Positions 26,502 through 34,724 are shown, numbered from the stretch's first letter. The stretch: 38,287 nucleotides of DNA from Tidjanibacter sp. (GCA_017628305.1 JAGBZI010000011.1:1-38287), one strand, 5' to 3'. Numbers and translations are program-made. Notes: generated from the sequence alone by a model not told the origin.

Positions 26502-29339
26502 CTATTTCTTCTTGACCTCCACCTGATCGTACGACTCGATAATATCGCCTACCTTGATGTCGTTGTAGGACTCGATATTCAAACCGCACTCCATATTGAG
26601 GGTAACCTCCTTAGCGTCGTCTTTGAATCGTTTGAGCGAGCCGAGACGGCCGGTGTAGATAACAATACCGTCGCGGATGACGCGGATGGGCGAGGTGCGG
26701 GTAATCTTACCCTCGCGCACGATACCACCGGCGATGGTACCCACCTTGCTAATCTTGAAGGTCTCAAGCACCTCCACGGTACCCATAATCTCCTCCTTCA
26801 TCTCGGGCTCCAACATACCCTCGATTGCATCCTTGATGTCGTTGATGGCATCGTAGATGATGGAGTAGAGTCGAATCTCGATAGCCTCGCTCTCGGCCAC
26901 CTTGCGCGCACCCGCGCTGGGACGCACTTGGAAGCCCACAATTACCGCATTGGAGGCAGCTGCCAGCAGCACATCGCCCTCGGTAATCTGGCCAACAGCC
27001 TTGTGAATAACATTCACCTGTACGGTCTCGGTGGAGAGTTTCAGCAGCGAGTCGGTCATTGCCTCAATCGAGCCATCCACATCACCCTTCACGATGATGT
27101 TGAGCTCCTTGAAGTTGCCGATGGCGATACGGCGACCGATCTCATCGAGGGTGACATGTTTCTGGGTCTTGATGCCCTGAATACGCTGCAACTGCTCACG
27201 CTTGGTGGCAATCTCGCGCGCACTGCGGTCGTCGTCCATCACATTAAACTTGTCGCCGGCCTGAGGTGCGCCATTCAGACCGAGCACCAGCACGGGGGTT
27301 GCAGGGCCTGCCTCGCTCACCTTCTTGCCATGCTCGTTGAACATTGCCTTCACACGACCGGTGTGGGTACCCGAGAGGATAACATCACCTGTGCGGAGGG
27401 TGCCGCTCTCCACGAGAACGGTGGCAACATAACCACGACCCTTGTCGAGCGACGACTCGATTACCGTACCCACAGCCTTCTTGTTGGGGTTGGCCTTGAG
27501 GTCGAGCAGCTCGGCCTCGAGGAGCACCTTCTCGAGGAGTTTATCGAGGTTGATACCCTGCTTTGCAGAGATCTCCTGCGACTGGTACTTACCGCCCCAA
27601 TCCTCCACGAGGTAGTTCATATTTGCCAACTGCTCTTTGATAGCGTCGGGGTTGGCAGAGGGTTTGTCGATTTTGTTGATTGCGAACACCATAGGCACGC
27701 CTGCAGCCACTGCGTGGTTGATAGCCTCCACAGTCTGGGGCATCACCTTGTCGTCGGCTGCCACGATGATGATGGCCACATCGGTAACCTGTGCACCACG
27801 GGCACGCATCGCGGTAAACGCCTCGTGACCGGGGGTGTCGAGGAAGGTGATGGGCTTGCCGTCGAGCTGCACGCTATATGCACCGATGTGCTGGGTGATA
27901 CCACCCGCCTCACCGGCAATCACATTGGTCTTGCGGATGTTGTCGAGCAGCGAGGTTTTACCGTGGTCCACATGGCCCATAACGGTAACAATGGGGGGAC
28001 GAGGCAGCAAATCCTCGTCGCTGTCGGCAGCCTCCTCAATAGCCTCCTGAATGTCGACGCTCACAAACTCCACCTTGAAGCCATACTCCTCGGCTACGAT
28101 GACAAGAGCCTCGGCGTCGAGACGCTGGTTGATGGATACCATAAGACCGAGGTTCATACAGGTGGTGATAACATCGGTCACACCCACACTCATCATGGTT
28201 GCGAGGTCGCTCACGGTCACAAACTCTGTGAGCTTGAGAGTCTTGCTCTCGCTTATCGACTGCTCAAATTCGGCCTCCATTCGCTCGGCCACAGCCTGTC
28301 GTTTCTCCTTGCGGTGTACCGAGCCTTTGCTCTTGCCACCCTTGGCGGTGAGCCTTGCAAGGGTATCCTTTATCTGTTTCTGCACCTCCTCGTCGCTCAC
28401 CTCGGGGCGCACAACGGGCTTGGGTGCACTCTTCTGTTTACTCTTTTTGTCCTTCTTCGACATGGGCTGACCACCTGCCACGGCACCACCCTGCTGGGGT
28501 TTGCCGCCCTGCTGGGGCTTACCGCCCTGACCGGGACGCGAAGCACCCTGCACCTTGGTCACATCCACCTTGTTCTCCTTGATGCGTTTGCGCTTCTCGC
28601 GGTGGCTGGGCTCTGCACCCTTACGGAGGCTGTCCACATCAATCTTGCCGAGCACCTTGGGGCCCGAGAGATTGGTGTTGTCCAGACGGAACACATCGCG
28701 GCTCTCGGCCAAACGCTCGTCGTAGGTCTTGGCCTGCGCCTCGCTGTCGGCCATGGGGGCCTTGGGCTCCTCCTTCTCCACAGGTTTGGGCTCCTCCACC
28801 TTGGGCTCCACCACCTTGGGCTCCACCTTCTGGGGTGCGGGCTCGGGTTTCTTAACCTCCACTTTGGGCTCCTCCTTCACCACGGGTTTGGGCTCCTCCA
28901 CCTTTATTTCGGGCTTGGGCTCGGGCTTCACCACGGGCTTGGGCTCCTCCTTGGGCTGTGCGGATGCCTCAGCCTTGGGTGCGGGCTTGCTGCCACCGAG
29001 GTCAATCTTGCCGAGCACCTTGGGTGCGGGCACCTCGGTGCGGATGAACGAACTGCTCTTGATTACCACCTCTTCGTGCTCCTCCTCTTTGCCATCCTTA
29101 CGATTGCCGAGCGACACACTCTCCTGCTTGAGGTTCATGCGCTCGCGCACATTGTCCCTCTCGCCACCGAGATGGTTACCGCCGAACTCCTTGAGAAGCA
29201 TCGAGTACACCTCGCCATCCACCTGCGAGCTGGGGGTCATATCCTTCACACCCTTCTTGTCAAGGAAATCGGTGATGTGGTTGATACCCACCTTCAACTC
29301 CCTTGCAACCTGTGCGAGTCTAACTTTTTTCTCCATCAT
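26502..29339 (-). CDS. infB: Translation initiation factor IF-2
   Basis: A 945-residue GTPase that brings initiator tRNA to the 30S subunit. The N-terminal IF2_N module (about 1-50) is followed by a long charged linker rich in P, E and K (about 115-205), in which the phrase PKVLGKID occurs twice (106-113 and 227-234), and a glycine-glutamine stretch (near 271-285). The G domain has GHVDHGKT (455-462), DTPGH (501-505) and NKID (555-558); domains II, III and IV complete the normal C-terminal half. Two ATG codons stand side by side at the start. It is the third gene of rimP-nusA-infB, separated from nusA by a 351-nt spacer. Confidence 0.97.
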   Translation of the reverse strand: MMEKKVRLAQVARELKVGINHITDFLDKKGVKDMTPSSQVDGEVYSMLLKEFGGNHLGGERDNVRERMNLKQESVSLGNRKDGKEEEHEEVVIKSSSFIRTEVPAPKVLGKIDLGGSKPAPKAEASAQPKEEPKPVVKPEPKPEIKVEEPKPVVKEEPKVEVKKPEPAPQKVEPKVVEPKVEEPKPVEKEEPKAPMADSEAQAKTYDERLAESRDVFRLDNTNLSGPKVLGKIDVDSLRKGAEPSHREKRKRIKENKVDVTKVQGASRPGQGGKPQQGGKPQQGGAVAGGQPMSKKDKKSKQKSAPKPVVRPEVSDEEVQKQIKDTLARLTAKGGKSKGSVHRKEKRQAVAERMEAEFEQSISESKTLKLTEFVTVSDLATMMSVGVTDVITTCMNLGLMVSINQRLDAEALVIVAEEYGFKVEFVSVDIQEAIEEAADSDEDLLPRPPIVTVMGHVDHGKTSLLDNIRKTNVIAGEAGGITQHIGAYSVQLDGKPITFLDTPGHEAFTAMRARGAQVTDVAIIIVAADDKVMPQTVEAINHAVAAGVPMVFAINKIDKPSANPDAIKEQLANMNYLVEDWGGKYQSQEISAKQGINLDKLLEKVLLEAELLDLKANPNKKAVGTVIESSLDKGRGYVATVLVESGTLRTGDVILSGTHTGRVKAMFNEHGKKVSEAGPATPVLVLGLNGAPQAGDKFNVMDDDRSAREIATKREQLQRIQGIKTQKHVTLDEIGRRIAIGNFKELNIIVKGDVDGSIEAMTDSLLKLSTETVQVNVIHKAVGQITEGDVLLAAASNAVIVGFQVRPSAGARKVAESEAIEIRLYSIIYDAINDIKDAIEGMLEPEMKEEIMGTVEVLETFKISKVGTIAGGIVREGKITRTSPIRVIRDGIVIYTGRLGSLKRFKDDAKEVTLNMECGLNIESYNDIKVGDIIESYDQVEVKKK

Positions 29340-29417
29340 CTATCTTCGTTATATTATTCGTTATTTATTTATTTTCCTTCATTTAATTCGCAGCCTTGTT
29401 TCGCGACTCTCCTTTGC

Positions 29418-29434
29418 GAGATACAATGTATCTC
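29418..29434. promoter_or_regulatory. 17-bp palindrome upstream of infB
   Basis: GAGATAC, spacer AAT, GTATCTC is a perfect 7-bp dyad, 78 nt upstream of the infB start. It could be a protein-binding operator or a small hairpin in the infB leader. Sequence alone does not decide. Confidence 0.5.
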
Positions 29435-29533
29435 TGTGCCCGTGTCTACCCCTAACTGCAATTGCTTGCAAAGAGATCACTGCACAAAAGTGCCACTCCA
29501 GCTCCTCCTATTTGCTCTTATTCTCTATCCCAT

Positions 29534-29569
29534 ATAGGAGTTATAGGAGTCATAGGAATTATAGGAAAT
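29534..29569. repeat. Four tandem 9-bp repeats in the nusA-infB spacer
   Basis: Units ATAGGAGTT, ATAGGAGTC, ATAGGAATT and ATAGGAAAT are head to tail. They lie about 195 nt upstream of infB, within a 351-nt spacer (29340-29690) without an ORF that also holds a palindrome and a copy of the 43-bp element. Confidence 0.88.
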
Positions 29570-29643
29570 TGTCATTTCCCCCTATCGGCCCTAACGGCAC
29601 TACACCCCTCCTGACATAGGAGCCCTAATGGCTCTTTTGTGAT

Positions 29644-29686
29644 GTCACATCGCAAGCATAACGCCGAAAACACCCGCAAGATGGGG
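29644..29686 (-). repeat. 43-bp intergenic element, copy A (after nusA)
   Basis: This copy matches 31088-31130 at 36 of 43 positions without gaps. On the - strand it starts exactly 4 nt after the nusA stop codon, beginning CCCCATCTTGCGGGT and ending CGATGTGAC. It is non-coding and in the untranslated RNA between nusA and infB. Confidence 0.88.
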
Positions 29687-29690
29687 CAAA

Positions 29691-30914
29691 TTACTCGAAC
29701 TCGGCGCGCAAAATACGCATTACCTCCTCGATGGTCTCCTCCTCGAGGTCGGTACGACGGGCAAGCTCGGCGATGGAGCACTCCAGCACACTCTTGGCGG
29801 TGTCGAAGCCCACACGCTTGAAGCTGTCGATAATCCAGCGCTCAATCTCGTCGGTGAACTCCTCGAGGTCCACATCATTCTCGTCGGCCTCGCGGTATAC
29901 ATCAATATCGTAGCCCGAGAGCATGGTAGCCAACTTAATGTTCAGACCATTCTTACCGATGGCAAGCGACACCTCACTGGCCTTCAGGTAAACCGAAGCG
30001 GTCTTCTTGGCCTCATTGAGGGTGATGGAGGTAATCTTTGCGGGGTTGAGCGCGCGCTGAATGAGGAGCTGGGTATTGGCGGTCCAGTTCACCACATCGA
30101 TATTCTCGTTGCGCAGCTCCTTCACGATGGTGCTGATACGCGAACCCTTCATGCCGACACATGCGCCCACGGGATCCACACGGTCATCGTAGGACTCCAC
30201 AGCCACCTTGGCCCTCTCGCCGGGGATGCGCACAATCTTCTTGATGGTAATCAGGCCATCGTAAATCTCGGGCACCTCGTTCTCAAAGAGTTTCTGGAGG
30301 AACTCGGGGGCAGTACGCGAAAGGATAATAACGGGGGTGTTGTTACGCATCTCCACCTTCGACACGATGGCTTTGATGTGATCGTCCTTGCGGAAACGGT
30401 CGCTGGGAATCTGCTCACTCTTGGGGAGCACAAGCTCGTTGCCCTCCTCGTCGAGCACCAGAATCTCCTTCTTCCACACCTGATAAACCTCGCCGTTGAT
30501 AATCTCACCCACCTTCTCGCTATACTTCTCGAAGAGGCTTGCTTTCTCGAGGTCGAGGATGCGCGATGCAAGGTTCTGACGGAGCGAGAGCACAGCACGA
30601 CGACCGAAGGAGGCCATGTCAATCTGGTCCGACACCTCCTCGCCCACCTCGTAGGTAGCATCGAGCTGACGCGCCTCGCTGAGGCTTATCTGCTGGTTGG
30701 GGTTCTCCACCTCACCATCCTCAACAACCACACGGTTGCGCCAAATCTCGAGGTCACCCTTCTCGGGGTTGATGATAACATCAAAGTTCTCATCGGTCTC
30801 ATAAGTTTTCTGCAGGTGGTGGCGGAACACATCCTCCAACACACCAATCATTGTGCTCTTGTCAATGTTCTTGAGCTCCTTGAACTCCGCAAAGTTCGCA
30901 ATCAAATTCTCCAT
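29691..30914 (-). CDS. nusA: Transcription termination/antitermination factor NusA
   Basis: The 407-residue protein has the NusA N-terminal RNA-polymerase-binding domain (about 1-130), an S1 domain (about 133-200), and two KH domains with GACVGMKGSRI and AIGKNGLNIKLA. A short C-terminal helical segment (after about 375) is present, but the acidic tandem repeats of E. coli NusA are absent. NusA modulates pausing and termination. It is the middle gene of rimP-nusA-infB, 220 nt after rimP, and both flanking spacers carry copies of the same 43-bp element. Confidence 0.97.
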   Translation of the reverse strand: MENLIANFAEFKELKNIDKSTMIGVLEDVFRHHLQKTYETDENFDVIINPEKGDLEIWRNRVVVEDGEVENPNQQISLSEARQLDATYEVGEEVSDQIDMASFGRRAVLSLRQNLASRILDLEKASLFEKYSEKVGEIINGEVYQVWKKEILVLDEEGNELVLPKSEQIPSDRFRKDDHIKAIVSKVEMRNNTPVIILSRTAPEFLQKLFENEVPEIYDGLITIKKIVRIPGERAKVAVESYDDRVDPVGACVGMKGSRISTIVKELRNENIDVVNWTANTQLLIQRALNPAKITSITLNEAKKTASVYLKASEVSLAIGKNGLNIKLATMLSGYDIDVYREADENDVDLEEFTDEIERWIIDSFKRVGFDTAKSVLECSIAELARRTDLEEETIEEVMRILRAEFE

Positions 30915-30959
30915 TGTTCTCTGTTTTTTATGTTTTGTTTATACTTTGTTTCTTTTTTT

Positions 30960-30981
30960 GCGACTTTTCATAAAAAGTCGC
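30960..30981. repeat. Perfect hairpin in the nusA leader
   Basis: GCGACTTTT (30960-30968) pairs with AAAAGTCGC (30973-30981) across a 4-nt loop, 45 nt upstream of the nusA ATG. On the - strand it is followed by an A-run, not T, so it is not a terminator; it probably shapes the nusA leader. Confidence 0.6.
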
Positions 30982-31013
30982 CACAATTTTTGTGAAGGCT
31001 CAGCCCACTTACT

Positions 31014-31128
31014 CCATATTGCGGAGGGTTTTCAATGCTTGGTGTGATTTAACACCCGAGTTTTTCCCACGGTAAATAGAGGGGGGCGTCAAATCGCAAG
31101 CGTAAGGCCGGGAAGACCCGCAATATGG
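31014..31128. repeat. Imperfect 115-bp palindrome in the rimP-nusA spacer
   Basis: The outer arms CCATATTGCGG (31014-31024) and CCGCAATATGG (31118-31128) are a perfect 11-bp inverted repeat. Inside them the left half (GGTTTTC, GCTTGG, GATTTAAC) resembles the inverse of the right half, which is copy B of the 43-bp element. The transcript could fold into one long, interrupted stem. A smaller stem GGTGT/ACACC (31041-31056) lies within. Confidence 0.65.
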
Positions 31129-31130
31129 GG
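31088..31130 (-). repeat. 43-bp intergenic element, copy B (after rimP)
   Basis: On the - strand it begins exactly 4 nt after the rimP stop codon with CCCCATATTGCGGGT and ends CGATTTGAC. It has the same length and the same offset as copy A after nusA, with seven substitutions. It also forms the right arm of the 115-bp palindrome. Confidence 0.88.
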
Positions 31131-31134
31131 AATA

Positions 31135-31602
31135 CTATTTGAAGTCGAGAAACTCCTTTACCCACTTTACTTGGTCAAACACATAGCTCTCCACAACCTC
31201 AACCTCCACTTTGCGCTTCTTGCCCTCCACGGCTTTGCGCTCGGTGTAGGTGATGGTGATGGCCTCGGGCGACACCTCCTTGAGCGTTGCGAGAATCTTC
31301 TCGCCGCTCACCAGCAGCACCTCCACACTCTTGCCGAGGAGCTTGTTGTACTGACGGAGCAGTTTGAGGGGCTGACCCACGCCCGCCGAGAATACGGATA
31401 GCTCATAGTCCTCCACCTCGCGGTCGAAGGCTGCCTCCACAGCGCGGCTCAACTCCACGCAGGCATCGAGGTCCACGGAGCTGTCGGCGTCAATCACAAT
31501 CTCAATCTCATTTGCGGGGCTGCACTTCACCTCCACCACAAAGCGGTCGGTGCCCTCCAAGGCGGCCTCTGCCACCTCACGAATCTTCACTACTTCCATC
31601 AT
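31135..31602 (-). CDS. rimP: Ribosome maturation factor RimP
   Basis: A 155-residue cytoplasmic protein for 30S subunit maturation. The N-terminal alpha/beta domain contains CVELSRAVEAAFD, the family motif around residues 47-59, and the C-terminal SH3-like barrel begins near LKLLRQYNKLLGKSVEVLL. Two ATG codons are adjacent at the start. It is the first gene of rimP-nusA-infB and is preceded by a perfect Bacteroidota promoter and a structured leader of about 145 nt. Confidence 0.95.
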   Translation of the reverse strand: MMEVVKIREVAEAALEGTDRFVVEVKCSPANEIEIVIDADSSVDLDACVELSRAVEAAFDREVEDYELSVFSAGVGQPLKLLRQYNKLLGKSVEVLLVSGEKILATLKEVSPEAITITYTERKAVEGKKRKVEVEVVESYVFDQVKWVKEFLDFK

Positions 31603-31658
31603 ATCTCTTTAGTCATTCGGCCTTGTGCTCAGAGCATTGGCCGTTGTTTAGTTGTCCG

Positions 31659-31741
31659 CCACTTGTTTTCAGCAGTGGGGAGCTGGCTACTCTCCCACAT
31701 ACTACGAAATTCGGGGACTCATCTGGTCCCCGAACATTCGT
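31659..31741 (-). promoter_or_regulatory. Structured 5' leader of rimP-nusA-infB
   Basis: Three stems are visible. TTCGGGGAC/GTCCCCGAA (31710-31718 with 31726-31734) is a perfect 9-bp stem with a 7-nt loop, extended by ACGAA/TTCGT outside (31704-31708, 31737-31741). Next, GTGGGGAG/CTCCCAC (31675-31682 with 31692-31698, one bulge) overlaps CCACT/AGTGG (31659-31663 with 31674-31678), so these two exclude each other. No T-run follows, so any switch would act on translation or RNA stability. I do not recognise a known riboswitch. Confidence 0.6.
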
Positions 31742-31752
31742 CATCTACGGTG

Positions 31753-31783
31753 CAAATATACAACATTTCTCTGCACCTGCAAA
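31753..31783 (-). promoter_or_regulatory. Promoter of rimP-nusA-infB (Bacteroidota type)
   Basis: On the - strand TTTG (complement of 31780-31783), 19 nt, then TATATTTG (complement of 31753-31760) matches both consensus elements and their spacing exactly. The expected start is near 31746, giving a leader of about 145 nt. The holin gene stop lies only about 50 bp upstream. Confidence 0.85.
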
Positions 31784-31835
31784 TTTTCTATATATAAAAT
31801 ATAGGTCTTGTCCCTATTTTTCTCCTTGGAGGCTC

Positions 31836-32252
31836 TCATTTACCCGCCCCAAACCATCTCATAAGTCGTGTTTTGACCACATCGGCGAGGGTTGTGAAGT
31901 TGCCGTCGCCTGTGATGGTTGCGGCATTTTCGAGGTAGCTCCAGAACTCCACGCCACACACAAATCCCGCAAAAATGTTGGCCAAGCGGAGTTCCACGAG
32001 GGGGAGTAGTAGTGAGTCGAGCATCCATGCGAGCATGATGCCGGCCATTACAAAGGAGAGTTTGGTGATTGTGCGCCACGCCTTGTGGCTCTCGAAGCGC
32101 CATTCGGCACCTGTGCGGCGCACCTTGCGGCGGTCTGCAAGGACCCCTGTAAGGAAGTCCACCGCCACAAAGGCCATAGCTATGGTGAGCAGAGGCCCTA
32201 CCGGAGCGAAAAACGAAACTGCTCCGGCGATAATTCCTGATAAATACTTCAC
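31836..32252 (-). CDS. Phage holin-like protein
   Basis: A 138-residue protein with two or three hydrophobic helices near the N-terminus (about 8-42), a charged middle (DRRKVRRTGAEWRFESHKAWRT), then two more (about 63-85 and 88-105), as in the toxin-secretion/phage-lysis holin group. It would sit in the inner membrane and time the release of lysis enzymes. No endolysin is adjacent. The start is GTG at 32252, preceded by heptamer repeats and no Shine-Dalgarno site. It is the last gene of the block. Confidence 0.75.
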   Translation of the reverse strand: MKYLSGIIAGAVSFFAPVGPLLTIAMAFVAVDFLTGVLADRRKVRRTGAEWRFESHKAWRTITKLSFVMAGIMLAWMLDSLLLPLVELRLANIFAGFVCGVEFWSYLENAATITGDGNFTTLADVVKTRLMRWFGAGK

Positions 32253-32285
32253 GAGTTGAAAGTTTAGAGTTTAAAGTTGAAGGTT
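32251..32285 (-). repeat. Heptanucleotide repeats at the holin start
   Basis: On the + strand five 7-mers run ACGAGTT, GAAAGTT, TAGAGTT, TAAAGTT, GAAGGTT (32251-32285). On the coding strand this is an AACnnnn series ending in AACTC-GTG, so it abuts the start codon itself. Confidence 0.85.
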
Positions 32286-32357
32286 GTGGGCAGGGTGCCC
32301 GTATGGGGATGTCAATTCTTGGCTCAGCATTGCCTATGCACCGAACACCTGCCCCAC
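32286..32357 (-). repeat. Long-range inverted repeat between connector and holin genes
   Basis: GTGGGCAGGGTG (32286-32297) and CACCTGCCCCAC (32346-32357) can pair over about 11 bp with bulges around a 48-nt loop. It fills most of the 135-nt gap. No T-run follows, so it may be a processing site or an RNA stabiliser. Confidence 0.5.
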
Positions 32358-32387
32358 TTAGTTAGAGGAGGAGCCCAAGCGGCTCTG

Positions 32388-32867
32388 CTACAAGCACACA
32401 CCCCCTTTGAGCGAGATGCGGCTGCGGACATTCTGCGCGGGGTTGTAGAGGGGGTAGAGCTCGGGGTGGGCTGCGAGGTGGTCGGTGGCGGCATCGAGGA
32501 GTGCGTCGGCATCGGCCCTGAGCCTACGGCGCAGAGCCTCCACCGAGGGGCCGTCGAGTGGCTCGAACCCCTCGCCCTGCAACCTCACGACACCCGCCGT
32601 GCCCACCTGTGCGGCAATGGTGGGGAGTGCCAGCTGGGCAGCATAGAGGGCCAAGGGTGTCTTCAGATACTCCTCGAACATAGCCACATAGGGCTCCGCA
32701 GGGGAGTCGGACACAAGGTGGTCATAGAGCTCCTCGCCCACCACGGGTCGCAACAGTCGTCGCTGAGCGGAGAGGATGGTGTGTTGGGGGATACTCTCGG
32801 GGCGGAGGGAGTGTGTGGTGCCGAAGACGATGGTGACAACTTCGGCTGGAGATACGAGTGTTTTCAT
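32388..32867 (-). CDS. Phage head-tail connector-like protein (DUF6712-like)
   Basis: Using the ATG at 32867, 13 nt after the portal gene, gives 159 residues beginning MKTLVSPAEVVTIVFG. The helical pattern with ISPEE-like start, SIPQHTILSAQRRLLRPVVGEELYDHL and FEEYLKTPLALYAAQLALPTI resembles the DUF6712 proteins next to portal genes in Bacteroidota prophages, thought to be head-tail adaptors of the gp6 type. A longer in-frame start would overlap the portal gene by 86 nt. The family assignment is from memory of the pattern. Confidence 0.6.
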   Translation of the reverse strand: MKTLVSPAEVVTIVFGTTHSLRPESIPQHTILSAQRRLLRPVVGEELYDHLVSDSPAEPYVAMFEEYLKTPLALYAAQLALPTIAAQVGTAGVVRLQGEGFEPLDGPSVEALRRRLRADADALLDAATDHLAAHPELYPLYNPAQNVRSRISLKGGVCL

Positions 32868-32880
32868 GGCAGTAAGTGGT

Positions 32881-34125
32881 TTAGTCGACATTGCGGAGTC
32901 CGTATTTGGTAACCTGCGCCACATAGAGCTGCTGTTCGGGGTCTGCGGGGTCATACTCGAGGCCATCGGCCTTGCGAGCCTCCCACACCTTCATGTAGAG
33001 CGGCTTGGAGCGCGAGGGTGGACGGTTGACAATCTGGAGTTCGGAGCCATCCTCGCCGAGGATTACTGTCACAAGATTGCGCAGAGGCTCCAGCAGTTCC
33101 TCCTGCTCGCCGAGGATTACGGTGTTGAGTGCCACCTCCCACTCGTGGAGTATTCTCTCCGAGGAGAAGCCTCCCGAGTAGTCGAGGCCACTGAGGCTGC
33201 GGAACCACGAATGGGCGATTACGATGTCGGAGGTTGCCTGCTCGTGGAGTTGGCTCCAATCCCCCTCATTGGCGGAGGCTATGGGTATAAACTTCGAGTT
33301 GTCGCCCTCTCCACAATCCTTCACCATGAACATCACCTGTCCGGGGCGGCCTGCAAACTTCTGCTGTGCGGACCTCACGAGGGCTTCGGCCTCCTCCTCA
33401 CTCTCCACCCCACCGTCGAGGAGCATGACACCCGAGAGTTGGAAGGAGTTGTCGAGTCGCGAGATGTTCCAACGGTCGGTTTTGTAGGCGATGGTCGACA
33501 CATTGAGTCCGGCGATATAGGGTGGCACGCCATAGTGTGCAAAGGTGGGCTCGTAGTCTTTGTAGTGGATGATGGTGTGGAGGTTCCCATCCTCGCCCTC
33601 CTCGAAATGGGGGTAGAGGGGGAGGGATTTGATATCGGCGGAGGTGGGTCGGCTCCAGTCGTGGTGGAGCAGCACATGTGCTCCATCTTTGGCGAGTCGG
33701 CACTTCGAGGCATCTTGGTGGAAGAGCGCGAGGAATGAGTGGGCCGTATCGGTCACCACCTCCACAAAGGCGTTGCCGAAGAGGGCTTTGTCGAGGGCCA
33801 GATGGTTGAGCACCTGACGCAGACTCTCCCCCTCGGAGTTGGCCACCTCCACGAAGGCTTGCGTACGCACAGCCCCCTCGGCCACACTGAACCCCTTGCC
33901 GGAGATATAATCTGCCTTGTCGTTGATGATTCGTCGGTGTGTGGAGCTGCTGCGAGCCAGACGGCTGAGTGCCACGGGGAAGAGGTTGTCGCTACCCCAC
34001 TTCCACCACTCACATTTGGCCGAGGAGGAGCCGCCGCCCATCGAGAGCACCGAGAACTCCCGCAGGGAGCTTTGTGCTCGTGGTATGAAGAGCTTGGGTG
34101 TGTAGGATTTACGGTTGTTTTGCAT
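32881..34125 (-). CDS. Phage portal protein
   Basis: The 414-residue protein has the order expected of a portal: an N-terminal arm, the region DNLFPVALSRLARSSSTHRRIINDKADYISGKG (here split by normal residues) that matches the start of many portal proteins, a wing with GNAFVEVV, and the C-terminal helix-rich stem and crown (GFSSERILHEWEVALNTVILGEQEELLEPL). It would form the dodecameric ring through which DNA enters the head. It follows a strong terminator by about 40 nt, in which I see no promoter. The connector gene starts 13 nt after it. Confidence 0.85.
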   Translation of the reverse strand: MQNNRKSYTPKLFIPRAQSSLREFSVLSMGGGSSSAKCEWWKWGSDNLFPVALSRLARSSSTHRRIINDKADYISGKGFSVAEGAVRTQAFVEVANSEGESLRQVLNHLALDKALFGNAFVEVVTDTAHSFLALFHQDASKCRLAKDGAHVLLHHDWSRPTSADIKSLPLYPHFEEGEDGNLHTIIHYKDYEPTFAHYGVPPYIAGLNVSTIAYKTDRWNISRLDNSFQLSGVMLLDGGVESEEEAEALVRSAQQKFAGRPGQVMFMVKDCGEGDNSKFIPIASANEGDWSQLHEQATSDIVIAHSWFRSLSGLDYSGGFSSERILHEWEVALNTVILGEQEELLEPLRNLVTVILGEDGSELQIVNRPPSRSKPLYMKVWEARKADGLEYDPADPEQQLYVAQVTKYGLRNVD

Positions 34126-34167
34126 TGCGTTGTGTTTTGATATTTACATGGGGGTGTTGAGATTTGC

Positions 34168-34207
34168 AAAAAGGGGTCGGGCGAAGGCGAGTAGGCCTCC
34201 GCCCGAC
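34168..34207 (-). terminator. Strong intrinsic terminator between the 160-aa gene and the portal gene
   Basis: On the - strand a 13-bp stem (34195-34207 with 34176-34188, one G-U) closes a 6-nt loop and is followed by CCC and five T. It lies 31 nt past the stop of the 160-residue gene, inside the structural operon, so portal, connector and holin should be expressed less than protease and capsid unless antitermination acts. Confidence 0.88.
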
Positions 34208-34238
34208 AGAGAGAGCACACCGAATGGTGCGTGGGGAG

Positions 34239-34721
34239 CTAACCAACCACAGCTCTGGAGGGCCAGCCATCCACCGACTCCAACACGAGGGTTGTTGTAG
34301 CCTTCGATGAGCGTGCGGCGTGTGTGGCCACCTGTGCCGAGTGGAGCCATAGGGGGTAGTCTGTGGCGGCCTCCACCGAATATCCCACGAGGTAGCTGCC
34401 GCCGTCGACTGTGGTGAGGAGCGCCACCACTCCGCCTCGGGCCACCCTTCGGAGTCGCTCCACCGCCTCGGGCACCACCCCTGCGAGGTTGCATGTGATG
34501 CGGTGGGTTACCCTGCCTCCGCTCTCTACGCTCTCCTCAAAGGAGGCACCGCCCTCCATGAAGTGGAGCTCCACGGGAGAGCTCATCTCCCCTAATTGGG
34601 GTGGTGAGAAGCTCTGCGACAGGGAGTTGTAGGCCACATTTTGGATGTCGTCAACAGCATAGAGCACTATTCGCTCCACACCTCCGAGGTGTTTGGAGCA
34701 GACCGAGGGTGCGAGCTCCAT
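34239..34721 (-). CDS. Phage structural protein of unknown role, 160 aa
   Basis: The 160-residue protein starts 3 nt after the capsid stop, so it is translationally coupled to it. It is mostly beta-strand in pattern, with an N-terminal hydrophobic stretch near GGVERIVLYAVDDIQ, a middle ending in SGGRVTHRITCNLAG, and GGSYLVGYSVEAATDYPLWLH near residue 110. I do not recognise the family. Position between capsid and portal suggests a head decoration, head-completion or tail-tube-associated protein. It is followed by a terminator. Confidence 0.6.
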   Translation of the reverse strand: MELAPSVCSKHLGGVERIVLYAVDDIQNVAYNSLSQSFSPPQLGEMSSPVELHFMEGGASFEESVESGGRVTHRITCNLAGVVPEAVERLRRVARGGVVALLTTVDGGSYLVGYSVEAATDYPLWLHSAQVATHAARSSKATTTLVLESVDGWPSRAVVG

Positions 34722-34724
34722 GGA

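Noticed and set aside
26299..26589. 96-codon - strand frame at the 3' end of infB
   Set aside because: It overlaps the last 88 nt of infB in another frame and runs through the infB hairpins; no family features.
26343..29537. Long + strand open frame (about 1060 codons) opposite infB
   Set aside because: It is the complement of a well-supported IF-2 gene, is rich in His and Leu, and has no recognisable domain or leader. Such shadows are common with this codon usage.
29603..29640. GAGCC/GGCTC hairpin with TTTT on the + strand as terminator
   Set aside because: It points the wrong way for the - strand operon, and no + strand gene ends there.
31603..31835. tRNA or att site at the left edge of the phage block
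   Set aside because: No cloverleaf or T-loop sequence is seen and no direct repeat can be tested without the other end.
32868..32966. Longer start for the connector gene
   Set aside because: It would overlap the end of the portal gene, and the first 33 residues show no similarity to the connector pattern.
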